A stretch of 64,000 nucleotides of DNA from Glacieibacterium sp038210595 (GTDB lineage Bacteria > Pseudomonadota > Alphaproteobacteria > Sphingomonadales > Sphingomonadaceae). The notes below the pieces were generated by a model, which worked only from the letters and a program-made list of their open reading frames with translations, did no database searches and was not told the DNA's origin. A program made the translations under genes and the position numbers. The stretch is from contig JBBQWN010000001.1 in NCBI GenBank assembly GCA_038210595.1, forward strand, positions 62,001-126,000, in the 5' to 3' direction. Shown piece by piece: positions 16,875 through 25,531 of the stretch (the stretch's first letter is position 1; each line of letters begins with the position of its first letter).

Positions 16875-17899
16875 CGGATGGTCGTGCCGTGCGGGTGGGC
16901 GTGGGCGAGCAGCCGGTCCTCGCCGCCCGGCCATAGCCGCAGGCGGAGCGTCGGCGGCGCGGCAGGGTCGGCGACATCCATCTCGTAGCGCAGCCACGCC
17001 AGCGGTGCGGTGGCGGTCGCGCGCGCGCCGGCCGCTGCCATGTGGGCCGCGATCCGCGCCTGCGTCGCGGCCGGGAAATACTGGAAGGCGATCGAGTGGA
17101 AGACGACGCCGCAGCGCCCCTCCACCGGCGCGACATTGGCCTCGACCCATGACGCCGCATCACCGCGGTCGACCGCCGGCGGATCGGCGGCAGCGGCGGT
17201 GAGCGCGGCTTCGAGGCGGGCGATGCGCTCGGCCTGTTCGGGCCAGACATAGGCAAGCAGGCGCGCCTGCATCGCCGGGTCGGCGACGTCGATGGGGTTG
17301 AGGTCGATGCCGCCCCGGGCGACGACGCGCACCTCTGCAGCGGGCGGCGGCGGCCCCTCCCAGAGCGGCACGAGATGGACCGGCGCATCCGGCCGCCCAT
17401 GTTCATCGCCGCCCAGCGTGTAGCGATAGTCGTCGAGGCGCAGGTTGAGCCCGGCGCTCGCCCCCAGCTCGAACAGGGCGAGCGGCAGGCCGGTTGCAGC
17501 CGCAATGGTCAGCAGCCCGGGCATCAGCACGCCCGAACGCCCGACCTCGTTGGTCTGCGGCGCGCTGTCGAGCCACGGCATCAGACGGTCGTCGGCCAGC
17601 GCGTCGGCGAGCGCCGCGTCGAAGGCGGCATCGTCGCCCGCGACATTGGGCAGAAACTGCGCCGCCAGCGCGGGCACGGTGCCGGAGCGGGCGAGCGCGT
17701 TGAGACCGGCGGCAAGCCGCACCATCAGGGCGTCGGCGTAGGGGTCGCCCGCCCAGTTCAGCACCCGCGCGCCCGTCGCCGTGCTGTCGTCGAGGATCAG
17801 GCTGAGCCGCCCGCGCAGCCGGCCGGTGAACGGCGCGCCGATGCGCTCGCACCACAGGCCCTCGTCGACGAATGCCTTGCGGATCGTTGCGTGGCTCAT
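16862..17899 (-). CDS. DUF2332 domain protein
   Basis: 345 residues matching the DUF2332 family over nearly the whole length, including the conserved blocks TNEVGRSGVL, LFELGASAGLNLRLDDYRY and VVFHSIAFQY. The ELGASAGLNL segment resembles a SAM-binding loop of Rossmann methyltransferases, but no activity is established. It is the first gene of the DUF2332-maf-rng-yacG run and is divergent from hisG, with about 60 bases between. Confidence 0.85.
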   Translation of the reverse strand: MSHATIRKAFVDEGLWCERIGAPFTGRLRGRLSLILDDSTATGARVLNWAGDPYADALMVRLAAGLNALARSGTVPALAAQFLPNVAGDDAAFDAALADALADDRLMPWLDSAPQTNEVGRSGVLMPGLLTIAAATGLPLALFELGASAGLNLRLDDYRYTLGGDEHGRPDAPVHLVPLWEGPPPPAAEVRVVARGGIDLNPIDVADPAMQARLLAYVWPEQAERIARLEAALTAAAADPPAVDRGDAASWVEANVAPVEGRCGVVFHSIAFQYFPAATQARIAAHMAAAGARATATAPLAWLRYEMDVADPAAPPTLRLRLWPGGEDRLLAHAHPHGTTIRWLG

Positions 17900-17960
17900 G
17901 CCTGTCCCTGTGGCAGCGCGCGCCTAGACGCGCAACGTGCGCGCCGCTACCCCGCGCGTC

Positions 17961-18611
17961 GTGACCAATGAGTTGATCATCGCGCTGCCCAAGGGCCGCA
18001 TCCTGAAGGAGGCGCTGCCGGTGCTGGCGCGCGCCGGCATCGTGCCGGAGGCGGCGTTCAGCGACGAGGACAGCCGCGCGCTGAAGTTCGCCACCAACCT
18101 GCCCGACGTAAGCTTGATCCGTGTCCGCTCGTTCGACGTGGCGACGTTCGTGGCGTTCGGTGCGGCGCAGCTTGGCGTGGCGGGCAACGACGTGCTGATG
18201 GAGTTCGGCTTTACCGAGATCTACGCGCCGGTCGACCTGGGCATCGGGCGCTGCCGCCTGTCGGTCGCCGAGCCCGCAGAACTGGCGGCGAGCGACGACC
18301 CGCGCGCCTGGAGTCATGTCCGCGTCGCCACCAAATACCCCAATGTCGCCAAGTCGCACTTCGGCGCGCGCGGCGTGCAGGCCGAGTGCGTCAAGCTGAA
18401 CGGCGCGATGGAGCTGGCGCCGCTGCTCGGCCTGTCCCCACGCATCGTCGACCTGGTTTCGACCGGGCGGACGCTGGCCGAGAACGGGCTGGTCGAGGTC
18501 GAGGTCATCGCCGAGGTGTCGTCCCGCCTGATCGTCAACCGCGCCGCGCTGAAGACCGATCCGCGCGTCGTGCCCTGGGTCGAGAGGTTCCGTGATGCCG
18601 CTCAGGCTTGA
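17961..18611 (+). CDS. hisG: ATP phosphoribosyltransferase, short HisG
   Basis: First step of histidine synthesis: joins ATP and PRPP. About 216 residues, the short form that lacks the regulatory C-terminal domain and normally needs the HisZ subunit; no hisZ is in the window. Motifs: ALPKGRIL at the start, GVAGNDVL and the PRPP loop DLVSTGRTLAENGL. The GTG at 17961 gives the usual N-terminus; a GTG at 17937 is also possible. It overlaps hisD by 17 bases. Confidence 0.95.
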   Translation: MTNELIIALPKGRILKEALPVLARAGIVPEAAFSDEDSRALKFATNLPDVSLIRVRSFDVATFVAFGAAQLGVAGNDVLMEFGFTEIYAPVDLGIGRCRLSVAEPAELAASDDPRAWSHVRVATKYPNVAKSHFGARGVQAECVKLNGAMELAPLLGLSPRIVDLVSTGRTLAENGLVEVEVIAEVSSRLIVNRAALKTDPRVVPWVERFRDAAQA

Positions 18612-19881
18612 TGCGGCGTCGCCGGGGTTCGCCACCCAGTTCCGCATGCTGGTCGAGGCGCGGCGCGACGGCGACGCGCATGTCGCCAGCGATGTCGCCG
18701 CGATCATCGCCGATGTCCGCGTCCACGGCGACACGGCGCTGGTCCGGCTGACCGAGCAGTTCGATCGCGTCGACGTGTCGGGCGGCACGCGCATCGCCGC
18801 GGACGAGATCGCCGCCGCGCGGGCCGAGGTACCGGCCGAAACCTATGCCGCGCTGGAATTCGCCGCCGCCCGCATCCGCGCCTTCCACGAGCGCCAGCGG
18901 CCCGTCGACCTCGACTCCACCGACGCGGCCGGGGTGCGCGCCGGCTACCGCTGGTCGCCGGTCGCGGCGGCGGGCCTGTACGTGCCGGGCGGCCGCGCCT
19001 CCTATCCGTCGTCGGTGCTGATGAACGCGATTCCCGCGCACGTCGCCGGGGTCGAGCGGCTGGTGATGGTGACGCCGACCCCCGGCGGGCGCCTCAACCC
19101 GCTGGTACTGGCGGCGGCGGAACTGGCGGGCGTTACCGAGGTCCACCGCATCGGCGGCGCGCAGGCGGTGGCGGCACTGGCTTACGGCACCGCTACCATC
19201 CAGTGCGTCGACACCATCGTCGGCCCCGGCAACGCCTGGGTGGCTGAGGCCAAGCGCCAGCTGTACGGCGTCGTCGGCATCGACATGGTGGCGGGCCCGT
19301 CGGAGATCGTCGTCGTCAGCGATGCGAAGTCGAACCCCGAATGGGTCGCCGCCGACCTGCTGAGCCAGGCCGAGCACGACCCCGTCGCCCAGTCGATCCT
19401 GATAACCGACGACGAGGCGTTCGCGGATGCGGTCGAGGCGGCGATCGGCCGGCAGCTGAAGGAGCTGGCGACCGCCAAGACGGCGCGCGCATCGTGGGGG
19501 AATTACGGCGCGATGATCCTGGTCGCGAGTCTCGACGACGCGCCGCCGCTGCTCGACGCGCTGGCGGGCGAGCATGTCGAGCTGATGGTCGATGATCCGA
19601 ACGCGCTGTTCGCCCGCATGCGCCACGCCGGCAGCGTCTTCCTCGGCCGCCACACGCCGGAGGCGGCGGGTGATTATGTCGGCGGGCCGAACCACGTGCT
19701 GCCGACCGGGCGGAGGGCGCGGTTCGCCTCGGGCCTGTCGGTGACCGACTTCATGAAGCGCACGACCTTCCTCGAGTGCGGCGCGGCGGGGCTGGCGACG
19801 ATCGGCCCGGCGGCGGCGGTGCTGGCCGACGCGGAAGGCCTGCCGGCGCACGCCGCCTCGGTCCGGGTGCGGCTGGGCTGA
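18595..19881 (+). CDS. hisD: Histidinol dehydrogenase
   Basis: 428 residues. Oxidises L-histidinol twice with NAD+ to give histidine, the last step of the pathway, in a zinc-dependent reaction. Diagnostic segments are YVPGGRASYPSSVLMNAIPA, GGAQAVAALAYGT, GPGNAWVAEAKR, LLSQAEHDP (zinc and catalytic histidine and glutamate region) and VGGPNHVLPT. The ATG at 18595 is preferred over the adjacent GTG because GAGAGG lies 5 bases before. It forms a two-gene unit with hisG; the other his genes are not nearby. Confidence 0.97.
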   Translation: MPLRLDAASPGFATQFRMLVEARRDGDAHVASDVAAIIADVRVHGDTALVRLTEQFDRVDVSGGTRIAADEIAAARAEVPAETYAALEFAAARIRAFHERQRPVDLDSTDAAGVRAGYRWSPVAAAGLYVPGGRASYPSSVLMNAIPAHVAGVERLVMVTPTPGGRLNPLVLAAAELAGVTEVHRIGGAQAVAALAYGTATIQCVDTIVGPGNAWVAEAKRQLYGVVGIDMVAGPSEIVVVSDAKSNPEWVAADLLSQAEHDPVAQSILITDDEAFADAVEAAIGRQLKELATAKTARASWGNYGAMILVASLDDAPPLLDALAGEHVELMVDDPNALFARMRHAGSVFLGRHTPEAAGDYVGGPNHVLPTGRRARFASGLSVTDFMKRTTFLECGAAGLATIGPAAAVLADAEGLPAHAASVRVRLG

Positions 19882-19951
19882 CAAGTCCGGAAACCGCCAG
19901 ACCGCGCGGGGCGGCGCGCCTAGACCGGCCTTCCGCACCGGAGACCGGCCC

Positions 19952-20422
19952 ATGACCTTCCAGATCGTCGCCCTCGACCCCGCGCCGTTCGCGCCGCTGT
20001 TCGCGCTGAGCGACGCGGATCTCGCAGCGCGCGACATCGTCCGCCGCGTCTGCACCGAGACGCCCGGCTCGCCGTGCCGCGTCAGCCTCGCCGATGCCGA
20101 GCCGGGCGAGACGCTGCTGCTGCTCCCCTACGAGCATCTGCCCGTCGCCTCGCCCTACCGGTCGAGCCACGCGATCTTCGTGCGCGAAGGCGCGGTGCAG
20201 GCACGGCCGGCGCCGGGCGAAGTGCCCGCGGTGATCGCGCGCCGCCTGATCTCGGCCCGCGCCTTCGATGCGTCCGGTATGATGCGCGACGCCGACGTGC
20301 TGCGGGGCGGCGACGTCGGCGCGTTGCTGGAGGACTGGTTCGCCAACCCGGCGGTGGTGCACGTCGACCTGCATAACGCCAAGCCGGGCTGTTTCGCGGC
20401 GCGCGCGGTCCGTCATCCGTGA
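19952..20422 (+). CDS. DUF1203 domain protein
   Basis: 156 residues that match DUF1203 end to end, with CRVSLADAEPGE, LLPYEHLPVASPYRSSHAIFVRE split over residues 49-77 and the C-terminal VHVDLHNAKPGCFAARA. GGAG precedes the ATG. Function is unknown. It is convergent with the cupin gene, with 13 bases between stops. Confidence 0.85.
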   Translation: MTFQIVALDPAPFAPLFALSDADLAARDIVRRVCTETPGSPCRVSLADAEPGETLLLLPYEHLPVASPYRSSHAIFVREGAVQARPAPGEVPAVIARRLISARAFDASGMMRDADVLRGGDVGALLEDWFANPAVVHVDLHNAKPGCFAARAVRHP

Positions 20423-20435
20423 CGGACGACCAGCC

Positions 20436-21065
20436 CTAGCGGTCGCAGAACTCGCCCGGCGTCCAGCCTGCCTCCGGCACCGACCACAGCGCATCGGGGC
20501 GCAGGATCAAGGCCACGACGCTGCGGCGGCCCTTGGCCGATGCCTGCATGTGCAAGCCGCCCGGAACGATAAAGCTCCCGCCGGCCCTGATCCGGTGGCG
20601 CGCTGTCGGCGTCTCGACGCATTGTTCGCCGTCGACGACATAAAACGCTTCCGAGCCGGGATGGGAATGAACGCGGGTCCGCATGCCCGGCGGGAAGTTC
20701 GACGTCAGGAAGCGCACTGTCGCCGTGTCGCCGGGCGGAACGGCCATCGGCCCCACCACCGCACGCATCCGGCTGCCGTCGATCGCAATCCGCTTGCCGC
20801 CCATGACGAAGAGCCAGACGCGGCCGTGTGTGGTGACGACCCGGCTCCAGAGATGCCGGGCTGCCTCGTCATTGGCTGCGGCGGCGGTCGCGAACTCGAC
20901 GATGTGCCAATAGAGCGACGGCGGCGCACGCTCGAGCGTCATTTCGCCGGCGAGATAGCAACCGGCGGCACCTTCGTGTTCAGCGGCAGGTGCGGTGCAT
21001 CCCCCAGGAACCAGCGGCGGGGGAACGGTGACCGTCGCGAGCGCAAGCAGCACGGCAACGTACAT
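20436..21065 (-). CDS. Exported cupin-domain protein
   Basis: 209 residues from the ATG at 21065, which has GGAGAG upstream. A signal peptide (1-18) is followed by a cupin barrel; the metal-binding motif HSHPGSEAFYVVDGE and the second-motif histidine in VPGGLHMQAS are intact, so a metal site is likely. Exported cupins of this kind may be enzymes or small-molecule binders; the substrate is unknown. Confidence 0.75.
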   Translation of the reverse strand: MYVAVLLALATVTVPPPLVPGGCTAPAAEHEGAAGCYLAGEMTLERAPPSLYWHIVEFATAAAANDEAARHLWSRVVTTHGRVWLFVMGGKRIAIDGSRMRAVVGPMAVPPGDTATVRFLTSNFPPGMRTRVHSHPGSEAFYVVDGEQCVETPTARHRIRAGGSFIVPGGLHMQASAKGRRSVVALILRPDALWSVPEAGWTPGEFCDR

Positions 21066-21184
21066 TTCAGGCTCTCCGCATCGACCGGTTGAGCATAGCA
21101 CGAGGCCGTCGCCGACTCTAAAGTGTCGATGACGCCAGACGGGGCACAACTTCCGGAGGCGTCTGGCAGGACAGGAGTTCGTCG

Positions 21185-21697
21185 ATGCAGATGCGATTGG
21201 TGGCGCTTGTCGCGGCGGTGGTCACGGCACCGGCGGTGGCGGCGGCACCGCTGGTGCTCGCCGGCACCGGCTTCGCGGTCGGCGGCAAGACCGCGCGGTT
21301 CGAGCGGACGCCGAAGGCCGAGGCGATTGCGGTGGCGACGGCGGCGCTCGGCAAGCCGGTCGGGCAGGGCAGCCACGGCGACTGCGGCAGCGGCCACACC
21401 ATCGGCTATGCCAAGTCCCGCGGTGGCTTTGAACTCTCCTTTGTCCACGGCCGCCTGTCGGGCTGGACGGCGGACGCGCGTGGCCCCGCGACGCGGGAGG
21501 GGATCGGCGTCGGTGCGACACTGGCCCAGGTGCGCAAGGCGTTTCGCGATGTCGGCACCGACGCGGGCGACGAAGCCAATGGCGGGCTCGGCCCGTCGTT
21601 CTCCAGCGAGAGCGGACCCAATGGCTGGCTCGACGGCACCCGCCCCCAGTCGAAGGTGATCAGCCTCTATGCCGGGACGACCTGCATCGCCAGCTGA
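21185..21697 (+). CDS. Secreted protein of unknown function
   Basis: 170 residues with a clear signal peptide (residues 1-20, ending AVAAA). The mature part has one cysteine in GDCGSGH and one near the C-terminus (TTCIAS), which could form a disulfide. The segment GIGVGATLAQVRKAF resembles a short repeat found in several exported alphaproteobacterial proteins, but no family can be named. The gene is convergent with priA, 5 bases apart. Confidence 0.65.
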   Translation: MQMRLVALVAAVVTAPAVAAAPLVLAGTGFAVGGKTARFERTPKAEAIAVATAALGKPVGQGSHGDCGSGHTIGYAKSRGGFELSFVHGRLSGWTADARGPATREGIGVGATLAQVRKAFRDVGTDAGDEANGGLGPSFSSESGPNGWLDGTRPQSKVISLYAGTTCIAS

Positions 21698-21702
21698 GGG
21701 CA

Positions 21703-23871
21703 CTACATGAAGCTGTAGGGGTCGACATCCACCGTGACGCGCACGCTGTTCGGTACCTCGACACGGTCCAGCCAGTCCCGAAGCACGTCCTGCAGCTCGA
21801 GGCTGCGCCGCGCCTGAACCAGGAGGCGCTGGCGGTGGCGGCCGCGCAGCATCGCCAGCGGCGCGGGGGCCGGGCCCAGGATGCTGAGCCCGGCAAGCTG
21901 CGGCGCGGCGCGGCCCAGCGCGCGGGCGGCGGCCACCGCTGCCGCCTCGTCCTCGCTCGATACCACCAGTGCTGCCCAGCGCCCGAACGGCGGCGCGGCG
22001 ACGGCGCGGCGCTGCGCGGTCTCGGCGGCGAAGAAGCCCTCCGTGTCGTAGTTGACCAGCGCCTGCATAATCCGCGCCTCCGGCTGGTGGGTCTGGAGCA
22101 GCACGCGGCCCGGCTTGTCGCCGCGCCCGGCCCGGCCCGACACCTGCGCGATCTGCTGGAATGTCCGCTCCCCGGCGCGCAGGTCGCCGCCCGCCAGGCC
22201 GAGGTCTGCATCGACCACGCCGACCAGCGTCAGCCCGGGGAAATGATAGCCCTTGGTGACCATCTGGGTGCCGATCAGGATGTCGAGTTCGCGCGCCTCC
22301 ATCGCCGCGACCAGCGCCGCGGCGCGGGCGGGTGAGGTGATGGTATCCGAGGTGACCAGCGCGACGCGGGCGGCGGGCAGGATGCGCGCGACCTCCTCCG
22401 CCACCCGCTCCACACCCGGCCCGCACGGCACCAGCTGGCCTGGCGCGTGGCATTTCGGGCAGGCGGGCGGCGGCGGCGTCGTGAAGCCGCAATGGTGGCA
22501 CAGCAGCCGCCGGGTCAACCGGTGCTCGACCATCCAGGCGGTGCACTGCGGGCATTCGATGCGCTCGCCGCACGCCCGGCACAGGGTCAGCGGGGCATAG
22601 CCGCGGCGGTTGAGGAACAGTAGCGACTGCTCGCCGGCCGCGAGGTTGGCCTGGAGTTCGGCGACCAGCGGCGGACTGAGCCAGTGGCCGGGCGCGGGCG
22701 GCGTGCGGCGCAGGTCGATGGCCGTGATCGGCGGCAGTTCCGCGCCGCCGAACCGCGCCGGCAGCACCAGCGCCTTGTAACGCCCGCGCTCGACCTGCAC
22801 CCGAGTCTCGATGGCCGGTGTCGCGGTGGCGAGGATGACGGGGATGTCCTCGAACTGCGCGCGCACCACCGCGACGTCGCGGGCGTGGTAGTGGACGCCC
22901 TCCTCCTGCTTGAAACTGGTCTCGTGCGCTTCGTCGACGACGATCAGCCCGAGGTCGGCGAACGGCAGGAACAGCGCCGAGCGCGCGCCGACCAGCACCT
23001 GCGCCTCGCCGCTCGCCACCGCCCGCCAGACGCGGCGGCGCTGGTTGGATTTGAGGTCCGAATGCCACGCCACCGGCGGGCAGCCGAAGCGCGCGGCGAA
23101 GCGGTCGAGCCACGGCGCGGTCAGCGCGATTTCGGGCACCAGCACCAGCACCTGGCGGCCGAGCCGGAGCGCGGCGGCGACGGCTTCGAAATAGACCTCG
23201 GTCTTGCCCGAGCCCGTCACCCCGTCGAGCAGCGTCGGGGCGAAGGCGCGCGCCTCGACATCGGCGATCAAGGCGGCCGCGGCGTCCGCCTGCGCCGCCT
23301 CCAGCCGGGGCGCGTGGTGACCCGGGTCGGGCACGGGCAGCGGCGCATCGGCGCTCAGCTCGACCCGCTCGACGGCACCACAGGCGACGAGGCCGCGGAT
23401 GACACCGTCCGACACCTGCCCCCAGCGCGCCAGGTCGCGCACCGTGCCCTGCCGCCCGGCGATGGCGTCGAGTGCGGCGCTGCGTTGCGGGGTCAGGCGC
23501 GCGGGTGCCGCACCGGTCGGGCGGTATTCGACGAACGTCTTGCTGCCGGTCAGCGCCGACGACACCGACAGCGCCATGCGCAGCACCGCGGCGGGCGGTG
23601 CGACGTAGTAATCGGCGACCCATTCGACCAGCCGGCGCATCGGCGGCGTCAGCGGCCACACCGGCAGCTTCGCCGCGACGGCGCGCAGCTTGGCGTCCGG
23701 CACGTCCTTCGCTGCCAGCCGCTCCGCCTCCCACACCACGCCGACGATGTGGCGCGGCCCGAGCGGTACCTCGACGACATCACCCGCCGAAAGGACCAGC
23801 CCGTCCGGCACCGCATAGTCGAGCACGCCGAGGCCGTGCTGCAGAACGAGAACGCGGACCCGGGGCTTCAC
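21703..23871 (-). CDS. priA: Primosomal protein N', replication-restart helicase
   Basis: 722 residues. PriA binds abandoned forks and reloads the replisome using 3'-5' helicase activity. An N-terminal DNA-binding domain (1-110) precedes the helicase core with Walker A GVTGSGKTE at 217-225, Walker B IVVDEAHE near 310 and the LFLNRRGYAP motif. The zinc-binding insertion is complete: CRACGERIECPQC and CHHCG followed by CPKCHAPG. GDKPGRVLLQT follows the final helicase motif. Standard length and no lost residues were noticed. Confidence 0.97.
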   Translation of the reverse strand: MKPRVRVLVLQHGLGVLDYAVPDGLVLSAGDVVEVPLGPRHIVGVVWEAERLAAKDVPDAKLRAVAAKLPVWPLTPPMRRLVEWVADYYVAPPAAVLRMALSVSSALTGSKTFVEYRPTGAAPARLTPQRSAALDAIAGRQGTVRDLARWGQVSDGVIRGLVACGAVERVELSADAPLPVPDPGHHAPRLEAAQADAAAALIADVEARAFAPTLLDGVTGSGKTEVYFEAVAAALRLGRQVLVLVPEIALTAPWLDRFAARFGCPPVAWHSDLKSNQRRRVWRAVASGEAQVLVGARSALFLPFADLGLIVVDEAHETSFKQEEGVHYHARDVAVVRAQFEDIPVILATATPAIETRVQVERGRYKALVLPARFGGAELPPITAIDLRRTPPAPGHWLSPPLVAELQANLAAGEQSLLFLNRRGYAPLTLCRACGERIECPQCTAWMVEHRLTRRLLCHHCGFTTPPPPACPKCHAPGQLVPCGPGVERVAEEVARILPAARVALVTSDTITSPARAAALVAAMEARELDILIGTQMVTKGYHFPGLTLVGVVDADLGLAGGDLRAGERTFQQIAQVSGRAGRGDKPGRVLLQTHQPEARIMQALVNYDTEGFFAAETAQRRAVAAPPFGRWAALVVSSEDEAAAVAAARALGRAAPQLAGLSILGPAPAPLAMLRGRHRQRLLVQARRSLELQDVLRDWLDRVEVPNSVRVTVDVDPYSFM

Positions 23872-23924
23872 CCGGCGTCAGATAGGGCGTGCAGAACGCC
23901 CGCGCAAAGGCGCATAGGCCGGGG

Positions 23925-24218
23925 ATGAGCGACGATGACTATGTCTATGACGAAGCCAGCGGCGAGTGGGGTCCGGCAAAGGCCATCGCGGCCGACGACG
24001 CCAACGTCGAGGTCCGCGATGCGGTCGGCAACGTGCTGGCGGACGGCGATTCAGTGACGCTGATCAAGGACCTGACGGTCAAGGGCGCGGGCCAGACGCT
24101 GCGTCGCGGCACGGTCATCAAGTCGATTCGCCTGACCGGCGACGCGCAGGAGATCGACTGCCGTTACGAGGGCATCAAGGGCCTCGTGCTGCGCGCCGAG
24201 TTCGTCAGGAAACGGTGA
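23925..24218 (+). CDS. PhnA/YjdM-type protein lacking the zinc ribbon
   Basis: 97 residues. Residues 35-97 match the C-terminal domain of PhnA (YjdM): DAVGNVLADGDSVTLIKDL, IKSIRLTGDAQEIDC and GLVLRAEFVRK. Typical PhnA proteins carry an N-terminal zinc ribbon with four cysteines; here that region is an acidic tail with none. The name 'alkylphosphonate utilization' is historical and no phn genes lie nearby, so no phosphonate role is claimed. It ends overlapping the dioxygenase gene by 14 bases, tail to tail. Confidence 0.78.
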   Translation: MSDDDYVYDEASGEWGPAKAIAADDANVEVRDAVGNVLADGDSVTLIKDLTVKGAGQTLRRGTVIKSIRLTGDAQEIDCRYEGIKGLVLRAEFVRKR

Positions 24219-25077
24219 CGCCGGCGCGGTAGGGTGCCATGTCCATCGCCGGATAGCGCGCCTGTACGCCGTCCAGCGTGTCGAGGGTCCAATAGTCGCT
24301 GCCGGGGGGCGGGAAACCGAACAGGTCCCGCTGCCGCACACTCATTGCCGCCAGCGCCGCGCTCCAGCCGGGGCGGATGGCGTGGTCGGGCCACGCCATT
24401 TTGCCGGTCCAGGGCCAGCCGCGCCGCTTGAAATCGGCCATGATGATGAAACGGCTCGCGTCGGGCGCCGTGAAGTTGGAACCGCGATGGAAGACATGGG
24501 TCTGATACAGGATCAGCGTCCCCGCCGGGCCAGTGATCGGCCGTTCGTGCGCGGTCAACTCGCCGGGTTGCAGGATCATCGGGGTGTATGGCCGGTCGGC
24601 GCCGTGTTCGAGCGGCACCGCCATCGTCGGGGCATCGGCTTCGGTCACGTCGCTGAGCAGCATGATCGTCGTCAGCTGCGGCCGGTCGAGGCGCGGCACG
24701 ACCAGTGTGTGGTTGCCATAATCGCGGTGATGCGGCTGATCATAGTCGACCGCGCCGGCATATTTCGCCCACAGCTCGACCTTGTACAGATCGATGTCGG
24801 GCCCGCCGAGAAAGCGCTCCGCCGCATCGACCAGCGCGGGCAGCACCGGCAGACCGTCGAGCGCCGAGTTATCGTAGGGAAAATAGCGGATCCCGGCGAA
24901 CTGGCTTTTGCCGAACTTGGCATGTGCCGCGGGGTCGGCGAAATACGCCTCCGGGCGGGGGAAGAGCGCCCACAGCGCCGCCTGCGCAGCGGCGAGCGTG
25001 TCGGCCGGGATGAAGCCCTCGACGGTCGCGAAGCCACGGGTGCGGACCGTGTCCAGCGTCGCGTCGTCGACCCGCAT
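24205..25077 (-). CDS. Phytanoyl-CoA dioxygenase-like Fe(II)/2OG oxygenase
   Basis: 290 residues of the PhyH family, non-heme iron enzymes that hydroxylate lipids or small molecules using 2-oxoglutarate and oxygen. The HxD pair lies in PHHRDYGNH and the distal histidine in VFHRGSNF, with the arginine of SRFIIMADF placed to bind 2-oxoglutarate. The start ATG shares its A with the TGA of the BLUF gene (TGATG), so translation is coupled. It is the last gene of a likely rlmN-cfa-BLUF-phyH unit. The substrate is unknown; coupling to a photoreceptor and a lipid-modifying enzyme hints at a light-stress role. Confidence 0.85.
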   Translation of the reverse strand: MRVDDATLDTVRTRGFATVEGFIPADTLAAAQAALWALFPRPEAYFADPAAHAKFGKSQFAGIRYFPYDNSALDGLPVLPALVDAAERFLGGPDIDLYKVELWAKYAGAVDYDQPHHRDYGNHTLVVPRLDRPQLTTIMLLSDVTEADAPTMAVPLEHGADRPYTPMILQPGELTAHERPITGPAGTLILYQTHVFHRGSNFTAPDASRFIIMADFKRRGWPWTGKMAWPDHAIRPGWSAALAAMSVRQRDLFGFPPPGSDYWTLDTLDGVQARYPAMDMAPYRAGVTVS

Positions 25078-25481
25078 CACGCCAGCGCGGGCTCGGCCGC
25101 CATGCGGTCGAAGACGCCACGGATGCCCGCCGGGCCGGCCCTGGTCAGCGCACCCTGCGCGATCTCGGCCCGGCTCCACAGCCACGTCCGTGCCGGGTCG
25201 TCGCGCATCAGCCAGGCACCGAAGCGGCGCTCGCTCATCGGCCCGCCATCGAGCTTTTGCACGTCGAGGTGACGATCGTCCGCGAGGATGCCGTCATAAA
25301 GCTTCGCCAGCGCGTCCGGCGGCCCCTCCAGCCATTGCAGATACAGATCGGCGCGGACGATCAGCGCGCCGGTAATGCCGTCCCGCGCATTATTGCGGTG
25401 CGCCTGCCGCAGTATGCCCGACAGCATGGCTTCGTCGAACCCGAACGGGTGCGACGCATAGATCAGATAGGCCAGGCTCAT
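25077..25481 (-). CDS. BLUF-domain blue-light sensor
   Basis: 134 residues, a stand-alone BLUF domain that binds FAD and senses blue light through hydrogen-bond changes around the flavin. The three key residues are in their canonical places: Tyr8 in LIYAS, Asn31 in RNNARDGITG and Gln49 in YLQWLEG. Trp100 and Trp102 occupy the region of the switching tryptophan. No output domain is present, so it should act by protein contacts or by its C-terminal helices, as PixD-type proteins do. Good ribosome site (GGGGAG) before the ATG. It lies between cfa (50 bases upstream) and phyH (1-base overlap). Confidence 0.92.
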   Translation of the reverse strand: MSLAYLIYASHPFGFDEAMLSGILRQAHRNNARDGITGALIVRADLYLQWLEGPPDALAKLYDGILADDRHLDVQKLDGGPMSERRFGAWLMRDDPARTWLWSRAEIAQGALTRAGPAGIRGVFDRMAAEPALA

Positions 25482-25531
25482 CGATCGTCTCCCCGGTCGC
25501 GGAGAGTGGACGCGAACCGGCCGCAGGGCAA

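Noticed and set aside
20939..23734. 931-codon open frame on the minus strand
   Set aside because: It is a shifted frame of priA and neighbouring genes; the translation is Arg/Gly/Ala-rich without motifs, while priA is intact in its own frame.
23925..24218. Role in phosphonate use
   Set aside because: The PhnA name is historical; no C-P lyase or phosphonate genes are present.
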